The notes under the pieces: model-generated
Database searches by the model: none
The model's input: the letters and a program-made list of their open reading frames with translations, nothing else
Told to the model about the DNA's origin: nothing
DNA from: Eudorina sp. 2006-703-Eu-15
Lineage: Eukaryota; Chlorophyta; Chlorophyceae; Chlamydomonadales; Volvocaceae
Direction: 5' to 3'
Assembly: GCA_003117195.1 (NCBI GenBank)
Contig: BDSI01000128.1
Coordinates: 202,984 to 266,983, forward strand
DNA: 64,000 nucleotides
Shown: piece after piece, positions 51,444 through 63,400 of the stretch
Numbering within the stretch: position 1 is the first letter of the stretch
Layout of the letters: each line of letters opens with the position of its first letter
Made by a program: the position numbers and the translations under genes

Positions 51444-54400
51444 ATGCCAATGTCTTCCGCTAGGCAGAGTGGTTTTCAATTACATATCAACGACAGTTAC
51501 TTTGATGTTGCACCGGAGGATGCCAACATTCCGCTGGCGACGTTTATCCGAACCAAGACACATTTCAAGGTGCGCACCCAGCCATCGATCAATGTCAACA
51601 ACAATAATGTTACCAAGAATACAGATTTCAGTTGCACCATATACATACTTGTGATTCAGATGGCTTCCCTGTCGTTAGGGCCCAAGCCGGCGGAATGAAC
51701 AGTCCCAAAGATGCATCCCGGCGACGGACTGTCGTTGCCAGATCCGTTATTACATGCAATGAATGGTTATCCTTAGTAGCCATGATGCGGCTGCGGAGCT
51801 CCTGTCCCACTTTTGGGCCCGCTCGCTTTGCCCCGCACGCAGAGCCTGCTGTGCATTGACTCCGCGGGTGGACGAGCGACCTCGTACACCATTATTTAGA
51901 AGTTATGTTAAAAAAGCACAACGTCCGTCGGTCGTAACGAATGTACAGCCGAGGGTTACTAGTGCCCGCCGAAAAACCCTCGTACCCTCTCGCTCCCCCT
52001 ACTAATTTCCCTGTACTACCCAAACCCACATGCCGAGTCGTCCCTTCTCCCGGTCCGCCGCGTGCATGCAGAGCGTGAAGGTAGCGTGCGGCGAGGGCGG
52101 CTGCGGGGCCTGCGCGGTAGCGGTCCACGAAGAGCGCGATGGTGGGTGCAAGCAACCCTGTCCATCCTGTCCATCCCGCCGTCGTCTGTAGTTTTACAGG
52201 CCGTATGTGTCTTGACTGTGTATTAAACGGCCGTGCATGGAAAAATACCCGAATGTATAGGACACGGCCGAGTATATTCGGTGCGTGGTGACACCAGGAT
52301 ACACCCCATCGTGTCATCACGGCCTGGATATACACTGACCGTGTTAACACGCACGGGTCGGGTAATAAGCAGTAGATGTGTTAACACGGCCGCAAACCGC
52401 TGCATGTATGCAGAGTGGAGCAAAGTAACGCCGCACCCGCCTGGCCTCATACATAACGCATCACCGTCGGTCTTCCCCCATCTATCTGTTCCTGTACGCA
52501 GGCCGGCCCTACCTCCGCACCATCAACGCCTGTTTGGCCCCCGTCTACTCGGTGTTTGGACGATCGCTGGTGACAGCGGAGGGCTTGCCCGCAGTGGCGC
52601 CCGGCGGGACCTCACTTGTGGCGGGTGGGTACCCGTTCCGCAAGCTGCTCGACTGACCCATGCATCTGAGAAGGGCAGCGGGACGGGCCCCACCCCGTCG
52701 AACATGGTCGTCAACTTACTTGCCAGCAGATTATGAGGTTGTCATGGCAGACCATCTATCGAGTTGTCGGTTGTCTGAAGAAAACCTGGTTGCTTGTATG
52801 TAGCTGGCAGGCGCCCCGGTAACTGCGAAAGTTGGTTGATTGCTAGGTAGAAAACCATCTAAGCCATTCAGGTAGGTACGCATCACGCACATTCGCTTCT
52901 ATCTAGGGAGGAGCAAGGTGGGCAGGACAGCCCCCAGCAGCAGCCCGCCGACTCATCATTATGGCGTACGTATGGCTGCTACCAGCAGCACCAGCAGCAG
53001 GCTGATTACGGTGGCAGGAGGAGCCACCGGCATGCGGAGGGTGTGTATGTTTGTGCGTGATGACACACGCACAACATTCGATGGCCCTAGAGTAGTAAGC
53101 CACGCAGCTGCCGCAAACCTCCGCCGGTCACGCATTCGTTGCGAACAGCGGTGGTGCGTGCGTGGTCATCACCAGTAGGTGCGGTGGCAGTGCGGCGGCG
53201 GTACGGCGGTGGTACGGCAGTGGTACGGCGACGGTACGGCGACGGTACAGCGGCGGTGCGGCGGCGGTGTGGCGGCGGTGGCAGTTACTGTAAAGCCCAC
53301 TAGTGGCAGCTACCGTAAAAGAACCCCGCCCTTATTACTTCCACCTACGGACCTGCCTCAGGCGGCCCCCAACGGGCGGCGGGATACATCACTGCTGCAC
53401 GCCAGCCAAGCCCCTGTCTGCGGCCCTCCATGCATATCCTCAATGACCTATCTCGGCGAGTAACCATGACCCTCTACCTTCCTATACACTCAACTGCGAA
53501 ATCCAAGCAAGCTTGAGCAAGACCGCTGTCGAGCCCCTTGGACCCCCTCCCCTACCTCCCCCACCGGGCTGCTGTCTTCTGTCCCGCCCCATCCGCCGTC
53601 CCCTGCCCACCGTACACCTGATGGCTCATACACTGCAGAGCGCCTCTCCGAGTTCCACGCCAGTCAATGCGGCTTCTGCACCCCGGGCTTCACTGTCGCA
53701 TGCCACGCCGCACTGCACAACGCCGCGTCGTGTGCGTCTGCCGCCGGCTGCTGCCCGCACCCGGCGGCTGCGGCGGCTGCCGGCGGCGAGGCGGCCCCGC
53801 CGGCCGGTGGCTGCGGCCCGGCGGCGCTGGCGGAGGGATCACTCCTGAGGGAATTGGACGGCAACCTGTGCCGCTGCACGGGGTACAGGCCCATCGTGGC
53901 GGCGTGCAGGGTGGGTGGCTGGGTGCGTGGGGGTTTAGCATAGGGGGAAGGGGGAAGGAAGGGGGGAGGGGGATCCGTCATCGCCATGGCACGGCCTGCA
54001 CAGCTTGACAGCTGTACCCCGCACGGACACACATCAGCGCGCCTGATACATGATCAGTCCTGGCGTCGTCGTCTTGATGAATTCATCCTTCCCCGCAGAG
54101 CCTGGCCACGGAGGTTGCGGACATAGAGGACCTGTGTCGGTCGCGGCCGGCGCTTGGGGAAGCTGTACCGTCGCCATCACCATCACCACCACCGCCGCCA
54201 CACACGCCCCCGCCGGTACATGACCACCGGGCGCAGCAGCCACGGCGGTCGTCCATTGCTCCTGCGGCTCCCAGCAGCGCCAAGATGGCCAGCGGCGCCC
54301 CTGCACCCCTGCTGACGGAGGTGTCCCTGGGGCCGCGACAGGTCCTCAAGGTCAGAAAAGTCGTAGGAAACAAAGGCATAGGCGACCTTCCGCGGTTCAA

Positions 54401-57400
54401 CTCAGATTCAGAGTTTCTTGATGTAGGGTATTAGAGACCAATCAACGAGGTTAGCCGTTCTGCTGTTTCCGGACATCCTGAGGGGCGAGCGAGGAGGGCG
54501 ACGGGCGCGTACCTCCCCCGGTCTAGTCCGAGCTAGCGGTGCCGTTTGCATGGCACGTTATGCATGTCATTGCCGCGGAATCCTGCGAGTTGATGGCAGG
54601 GCACAAAAGGAATCTGAACAATAAGCAATTTCTTATATTACCAAGACAGCAGGCACGCCGGCGTTGCCCGTCATTTGGTCCGTCCGTGCGTGTTTGCAAT
54701 CTTCGTGCAGGTCAGCTAGCCTAGCGAGGAATCAAGTAAGCCGTACAGCCGCACATTATTCGTACTTCACCCCACGCCCAGCAGCCAGCACCCATCCCGC
54801 ATCTCGCTCACCCCACTACGCCCATCCGGTCCCTCAGCCCGTCGTCATTCGCTCTGCAATCTCCGTATGTCCTGCTGTACGTACGCTACGGCGCTTTCCC
54901 CCCAGGTACCCAACTCCCTGGAGCAGCTGATCTTCGAGGCGGGCCGCCTAGCTGCAGCGGATGCCGCCCGCGGCGCGGGGGCCCCCTCCTGGCGGCTGGT
55001 GGCGGGGCACACGGGGCACGGCATCTACAAGGACTGGCCACACGAGCAGGCAGTGCTGCTGTCGGTGACCGAGGTGCGTGGATAGGATGCGTGCAGTGTT
55101 GCTATCTTCCAAAACGGGGAAATAAAATTCCGCAGGTTTCCGGCCTGTCGCCAGTAGCCAAAAAACCTTTGGCAGGGCAGATTTTGGGGGCCTTCCTAGG
55201 TGCCAGGAAATAAAAACCTCTGAGGCAGGCCGGAAATATTTCTGCGTGATTCGGCAGCAGGGCCACTGCTACCACAGCTACGACAGGGATTCTCAGTCTT
55301 GGAGGGCTGCAGCGCGCTTTCCTGGCGTCACGGATGCATATGGGAGGGTAACCAGGAGTTAAGGACACGGCATCGGAGTGTGTTTTGGCGGTAGACAGGT
55401 GTACGACGCAGGAATTGCCCCTGCGCCTGCAGATTTCCAGGCCTTTTTGACAGTCCGAAAAAATGTTGGCAGGGCAGATTTCCGGCTCTCCACAGCGCCA
55501 AATAAATGAAATCTCGCAGGTTTTTTGGGGGTCCGGGAAATAGAAAATTTCCGGGTTTTTTGCCCGTAAATATTCTTTTTATTTAAGATAGCAACACTGG
55601 ATGCGTGCCGCCCTCCAGGGCGGTACATGGATGGGATGAGACTGGGAAGGTGGATGGGATGAGACTGGGAAGGTGGATGGGATGAGACTGGGAAGGTGGA
55701 TGGGCGGATGGACAATAGCGGCCGGATCGCCTATCCTGGGGGGCCTTTCGTCCTCCTTCCTTTTCGAAGGTGAAACGGACGCTGAGGAGGTTGGGAGAGG
55801 TTAAGGGCTGGGCTGCCAACTACATCTGGGAGTGATGAACATGTTTCCATGCGGCACATTGTAGGGTTTTCCAGATGCAGTCCCCGCCCGATCCTTCGTA
55901 GGTTCCGGAGCTGCAGCGCCTGGAGCTGGGGACACTGGGCGGAGTCGGGAACGGCAGCGGCACCAACACCGCCGGTACGGCACCCTACCGCGGCGGCTCG
56001 GACATCCAGTACTTGCGCATCGGCGCCGCCGTCACCCTGGAGCGCCTGGCGTCGTACATCGCCGCCATCGGCCAGCAGCCCGCCGCGGCCGGCGGCGACG
56101 GCGGTGAGGGCACGTTGTCATCGTATGGTGCACGGCAGTGGGCGACGGAGACGTCGGCGCACCTGTACCGCATCGCGGGCCATCACGTGCGGAACTCCGC
56201 GACGGTACGGCAAACGGCATGTGCCCGGTGGGGGAAAACCGCGTTGATACTCCGTTGGACCCACTCGACGCATTATCAACGATGTTACAGTGGACCCCGC
56301 GGGTCATCTCTAGGGTTGCTATCTTCCAAAACAGGGAGATAGCAACACTGGTCCTCTCTCATCGGTGACATCCGCGACTCATGTGCAGTTTGCCGGGTAC
56401 ATCAATGAATGGATGAATGAACGTTACAGCGGACCCAAAAAATGGGACCATGCCGGGTACATGTCGTGGCAGCTATCTCACACAAGCCGTGTCCATGGAC
56501 GCCGGCAGGCGGCGGTTGCGTCGGTGGTTGGCAGTTGACAGATAGTTGACGGCCCACAACGCTTGCTTGTGTCATTATTCCCATGGCATGCCGGCAGGTG
56601 GGCGGCAATCTTACACTGCTCCGCGAGCGCGCGCTGCCCAGCGACGTGGCGACGCTCCTGGCAGCTGCAGGTAGGTTCGGTTGGCAGTTGGCAGTTCGAA
56701 CGAACAACCGACCCGTGGGCCTTGGTCGCGGACCGGTCCTGGTGCCGTACTCCACACTGTTCGTAGGCACCCCAGCGTGTCCGCTGCCACGTCCTGGGCA
56801 GTGCTGTCCCTGCTGATGGAGAGGACGTGCGTGACGCGTGGAACCCGAAAAGCACACCATGGAATGCGGCCGTCATAGGTATCGGCCCGACGGTCTGGAC
56901 GGTCTGGGAGACGAATTTTTCAAAAGGAGCAACGGACCCATGGGTTGCATCCCCGCAGGTGCGGAGGTGGAGCTGGCGATCGTGACCCCAGATGCAGCGA
57001 CCCATGGGTCCGTCGTACGTGCCGATCTGCTGCAGTTCATCGCCGGGGCCGAGCCCGTCAACCTGCCCGCCGGCGCATCGTACATTCTGACGGCGGCGCA
57101 CGTGCCTCTGCCGCCGGCTGACCCACGGGTCAGATTCTGGTGCCACCGTGTCGGCGAGCGATACAGCAACGCCGCGGCAGTTGCTAACGTCGCCGTTCTT
57201 GCCCGGCTGTCCGCGGCGCCGTCACCGTCCGCACCGTCGAACAACGATGTCGACGCCGTCGCACCCGCCGTTGTGATCGAAGATGTACGGATCGTGATCG
57301 GATTACGCACGCCCGGCGGCTGCGACGGCGATTGCGTTGCCGCACCGCCGTCGGTTGTACGACACAACGCGGCGAAACTCCACGACGTGTCGGCGGTCCT

Positions 57401-60400
57401 GCTACACGGCTGGCAATGCATCCGTGCAGACGCGGCGGAGGCGGCGCTACGGAACCAACCTGCCACCGCCGCCACAACGGCGGCGGCGCTGGAGGCGTTG
57501 GCCGCCTCTGACCTTGCCCTGGCGGCGACGGCGGCGGCAGCGGCTGCGGAGGAAGGGGAGGATCTGAGCTTCCAGGCCGCGGTTGCGATCGTGCAGGGCT
57601 TGGTGGCTCAGGGCCTGATGGCGTGCCTCGGCCTGACGCCAGCAGCGGCTGCGGTGGCGCCGCCCCTGGTCAAGTCCCATGACCTTAATGTCAAGCACGC
57701 CAGCTCCGCCGCCCACAGCAGCGTCTGCGTCATGGCCGCTGCGGAGTCGGCGAGCACCGGAGGCGGCAGCGTCGCCGACAGCAGCGCCGGCAGCATCAAC
57801 AGCTGGTACCCCCCTGCCGCAGCCTACGGCAGTTTGTACGGCGTCGTACTCGGCGGCGGCGGTGATGATACAAGCGATGGCGACGGCACCACCGGCGCCG
57901 TACATGCCACGGCGTCGTCCATGGGCGGGCCTGCGGCGGCGGGGCCGCCGGAGCGCTTTCCGCCGCCGCCGCTGGTGCGGGGCCGTCAGCACCTGCCGCA
58001 ATCAGTTCCGGAACTGCACCCCGTGACGCTACCGATACCCAAGCTGGGCTCCAAGCTGCAGGTACGGCGCACTGACCCAGGGGTCGGATTATGATGGGAC
58101 GAGCAGCGGAGCGGTCCCGTACCAGCGAGGCGAGGCGTTGTAGCTTGTAGGACTGGGGATTGGACAAGCACTGCAGTTTTGCGTGGGAGGTGCCCTGGCA
58201 AGCAACTCGACAAGTTCCGATCCACATCTATATCGTTGAGCATACCGTAATTAGTGTTGTATTACCGTAGTTGAGTAATTGGATGACCAAAAGACTAATA
58301 GTATGGTATCCAGGGGCTGTGTACGGTATCCACGGCGACGAGACCAGTGATAGACGGTTTCGATACGCCCTTACGCGCGCCTGCCGCCCGCCCTCCCTTC
58401 CCATTCCGCACCGTCTCACCTCTCGCGCCGCCCAGGCGTCCGGTACGGCACTGTACACCGAGGACATCCCCTTGCACGACGGCGCGCTGTACGGCAATTT
58501 CGTCCTGACGGCCCGCGCCGGCCCGCGCCTGGCGGGCATCGACACGGCGGCGGCGCTGGCGATGCCGGGTGTCGTACGCTTCCTGGGCGCTGCCGATCTC
58601 CCTGGAGTTGGTTCCACCGGCGCCCTAAACATGGCGGAGGTCGGCAACCCCATGCCCGTCGAGCCGGTCTTCTTAGCGGTGGGCGAAAAGTGTGACTTCG
58701 CCGGCCAGGTGGTGGGCGTCGTACTGGCGAACAGGTACGAGACAACGTACAGGGAAAAGGGGGGCCAGGTCTGGAAGGCGACAGTACACTACATATGATT
58801 GCTGCACATCGGGCAGCTGGATGGAAGGAGGCGTGCGACGGTGGTGACTTGCTTCGTTGCTGGCGATAGGCAGGTGGGCATTTCCCCAATGCACCGTGTG
58901 TGAAAGTTGTTGTGCCGTACCCGACGTCTTTTTTCCGCAGTCCATGGACCGCGCAGCGCGCCGCCAAGGCCGTACGACTTCTGTACGACTACACCTCCAA
59001 CGGCGCCGCCGGCGCCGACGGCGGCGGCGCCGTCGTGGCTGTCACGGACGACAGCCGGCCGAAGCTGACTATCGCCGATGCCGTACGCGCTAAGTCCTTC
59101 TATCCTATCCACAAGATCATGCCGTACGCTCCCGCCGGCAGTACATACGGCACGAGCAACAGCTGGGTCCTGAAGGGCGGCGCTGACGTGGACGCCGTTT
59201 TACGACAGGCGGCGGCGCCGCCGGCGGTTCTGTTAACGGCGGCGGCGCTGCGCTGCGACGAGATCGCCGCGGGCGTGGCGGCGCCGCCAACTGCGGCGCC
59301 GCCGTCACGGCTACGGGTGGTTTCGGGGCGGTATTCCACTCCGTCCCAGTTACACTTCTTCTTGGAGACGCAGACCTCGGTCGCCTGGCCGGACGAGGAT
59401 GGCTGTGTGGTGGTGTACAGCTCGACGCAATCCACGGATTTTATACAGGTGAATGGACGTGAGCGCGGTTGATGTCTGTGCCGTCCATGGATGCGTATAT
59501 GGATGCGTATGGGTCCGTACAGCAGTCGTACCAACGCGCGCAGTCACGGTGCATGTATGAGCAGGTCTTCGACTCCACGCAGGAGGCTCGTATCGGTTGG
59601 TTAGTTGGTGTACGACGCACGTGACATGTTCGCGCGCGCCGCGCGGGACCCCGCGTCTCCCCGCGGGAGAGTGCGTGCAGGTGGGTGTCGCTGCGGCGCT
59701 GCAGTTGCCGTACAACAAGGTGCTGGTCCGCTGCCGCCGCGCGGGTGGCGGCTTCGGCGGCAAGGTGACGCTGGCCCGCCGTGTGGCGGTGGTGACGGCC
59801 ATCGCCGCCGTCGCGACCGGCCGCCAAGTCAGGTGAGGATGTCGCGAATCGCTGAAGGAGTGGCCAGGTGGTCACTTGGTCAGGCGCGCCGCTTGGGACA
59901 AGGACACGAACACACACGATGTGTATGCGACACATAACCCTCCCTGGACGCGTGGATGGTAACGGATCGATTCCCGTGATACACTGTCCCCTGTGCGGTG
60001 GCCGATCGATCCCCGCCAGGATCTCCGTACCGCGCAACACCGACCTGTCCATGAGCGGCGGTCGCTGCGCCACCGACGTGTCGTACGTTGCCGTACTAGA
60101 GGACCAAGATGCCGTACAGGAGAGCGAGGCCGGCCGGCGGCAGAAGCCGCCGACTCTGAGGGCCATGGATCTGCAGATCCTGCTCCAGGCAGGGGCGTAC
60201 CTGGACCTATCACAGATGGATGCGTACGGCGTGATGATGTCCCTGGACACCGCGTACGACATTCCCGCCTTCAGGTGTGGTGCTGGGCCTGTCATGTGCG
60301 CAGCGCGCGTGACTTCGCTTTCCGATCTTCTGACCGGTTGCCCGTGGCGGTGGAATATAATGGCAAGGACGGGGCGGGCTGGGCGGGGCGGGCGTGAAGA

Positions 60401-63400
60401 TCGAACGCCCGACTTCACATAACGGGCTGTCGCCGATGACCCGCGGGGTCCCTGCAACATCATATTATTAATAAAGGGCCGTATGCCGCAGGCAGCCATG
60501 AGGCGTGCCGCTGTTGGTGAATGGAACACCGCGGGGGGTCATGCCAGATCTTGCAAGGGATTCACATTGAACCCCACGAAGTCCGACGGGCGGAGATGAT
60601 CAAAACCCCAAAACCCCAAAACCCCAACAGACACAGTCAATGAAGTCAATGTGCAGCGGCGCCCCAGCCACTTTTGCCCCCTCGTTCATTACTGCCGTAT
60701 CCTGTCGCTCGTCCGCTGGGTCGCCTTCAGTTAGGCACGAGGTTCCTGCTGTACATTTGCCCTGTCGCACTGCAGGGCTGAGATCGGCCTCACGCGTTGC
60801 AATCTTCCTCCACGTACGGCAGTACGGGGTCCAGGCGAGATCACGGGCATGATGATCATGGAGCAGGTGCGCGGATGGGGCGTGATGGGGACTCTCTCAC
60901 TCCCGGGTTATAGCGGGTTATAATGGGCTACAGCGGGTCATAATGGGTTACAGCGGGTTATAATGGGTTACAGCGGGTTACAACGGGGCATTGTGGGCTC
61001 CGCACCGGATTGAGTAAGAACAAAGCTTCCATAGTACATACAGCGCAAGAAACATGTTTGGATGTGCCGTACAGATTATGGAGCACGTGGTGGAGGAGCT
61101 GGGGCTGGATCCAGAGGCCTTCCGCCAAGCGCACCTTCTGAAGCCGCCGCCGCCGCCAGCCGCACCCGGCGTTACGCCCGCCGCCGCCGCCGCCGTACAT
61201 ACACCGTCGCCGCCCCCCGCTGCTTCCGCTGCCGTCCGGACCACCTTGGGGAAGTCCATACCGCTGCGGCTGTACACGCTGCCGTACATGTGGGAGCAGC
61301 TGAAGCGTCAGGCGGGCTGGGAGGCGATCAAAGTGAGTGAGATCTCTCTTTGCGACAGTTGGGGCGGTTGGAGGCTTACGACGCTCCTTACGTGGATGAC
61401 AATCCTTACGTGAACCACGTTGTACAGTCGACCCCGCGGGCCGTTGGTGACAGGCGATGCCTGCTCGCTCACCACACCGTCCTCATTTTGTAGACGTCTG
61501 CGTGTGCTCAGGGGAACGCCTTCCTACTACAGGAATGAGTTTGGGTGTTTTGTCGTACATGCCGTACATGCCGTACGCAGGCCGAAGTCGAGGCATTCAA
61601 CGCCGCCAACATGTGGCGCAAGCGTGGCGTGGCCATCATACCCACGCGGTACGGCACTATATACGACGGACGCCCGTACGGACTTGTGCATGATGCATGG
61701 TGTTGCGCACTGGCTTTCTGCACGGATTATGACTTGCCGTACGGAGCGCACGCAGTAGCAATCCCCATGCATCCATATGCGCAACACTTAAGCGCGGCAC
61801 AAATCGAAGACGATTCTCGCTCTGAATCGCCGACGCGCACAAGCAAGCCTTTGGTTTTGGCGTGTGGTGTGCGGCGCCGGCGTAACTCATGCGTGGGAAC
61901 TGATCGGTGCGACGAGGTTGCTGTGGGCCTTCCGAGAAACAGTCCCTGTACGTGTCGTACGCTGCAGGTACGGCTTGATGCGCGGCAACAAACCCGCTTT
62001 CGTCAGCTTGCTGGGAGACGGCACTGTGCAGGTGGCCTGCCACGGAGCCGAGATCGGCCAGGGGCTGTGGACCAAGGTGGCGCAGGTGGGGGGGGCCTGT
62101 GACCACGCCACGGCGCATCTGTGGGAGCATCTCTTTGACTGGTTCCAATACGAGGTGGACATGTTGCCTGTCGCCACTTCCGAACAATGCGCAGTCGTTG
62201 TTTACCTCCTGACCACCGGGCCGACCCCGGGTGTCTGTGAGAATGTCGTACGGCACCGTACGAGACCGTACGGACTTTACCCCGACTTGACCGTACGGGA
62301 TGGCATCTGCACAGTGTGTGTGGACCCCACACCGCCGCCGCCATCCCATCGACCTGCCGACTGAACCCAACCCTACCGCACCGCACCTGACTGGTCACTG
62401 CCCTCCAGGTTGCGGCTCTGACGCTCTCTGAGGTGCTGCCGCCCTCGCGGCGACCCCTGGACCTCAGCGTCATCAGGTGGGCCGGCAGCGACACGGCACA
62501 GGGGCCGACCCGTGGGTCAGGACGGTGGACTGCGGCCGTTCCGAGACGGGCCGTTTCGCCACTCCTGGACCCACCAACCCTGCTCCGCAGCCGCCCCGAT
62601 CCATCATGCATCGGTGTCAGCCGTCCGCACATACACCGCTCTCGCCCAGCTTGACCTTCCTACCCCCGGTCCAGCACCCTAGCTATCTATCTCCCGGCCA
62701 GCAGCAACATCTCCTCCAAGCAATCAGGATATGGCGTTCCGGACCCGCACCCCGACCCCGACCCCCGACCCCCGACCCCCGACCTCGACCACGCACCCCG
62801 ACCCCCGACCCCCGACCCCGGCCCCGCACCCCGACCCCCGACCCCGACCCCCGACCCCCGACCCGCAGGATCGCGGACAACAGCACGGAGGTGCTGCCCA
62901 ACAGCGGCGTCACCGGCGGCTCCACAGCGAGCGAGCAGGCGTGCGCGGCGGTGCGGCTGGCGTGTCTCAAGCTGGTGGTCCAGATCCGGGTGAGGAGGGG
63001 TGAGGAGGAGGGCGAGTGGGGCAGCAGCAGGCGAGACCCTAGGGGCCCAGCCGGCCGGGTGCGTGCCCACCGGACGGACCCCACCACCACGTGCGCGCCT
63101 CGAGGCGGCTACCGCTGGCGGTGGTTGTGTCCTGTTGCTAGGCCCAAGTTGCAAGGCCCCCGTCATGCCGTGTATGAGGCCTCATCTTTGCCGTACTGTA
63201 CGTACTGTTGTACGACGCAGGAGCACCTTCTCCCGAAGCTGGCGGGACGAGAGGACTACTCCTTGAAGGTGCGCATCAATCGGAACAATGGAGGAGATGC
63301 GGTGCTGGGCGTTTTCGGTCGTTTCACCAAAGGACCAACAGCTAGCACTCGATGGCAAACATCTTGACCAATGAAGTGAGCGATATGTCTGGTCTATCTG

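Noticed and set aside
60436..61450. Inverted GACCCGCGGGGTC-type modules read as the two ends of one transposon
   Set aside because: The interval contains two in-phase aldehyde oxidase exons, so it cannot be a single inserted element.
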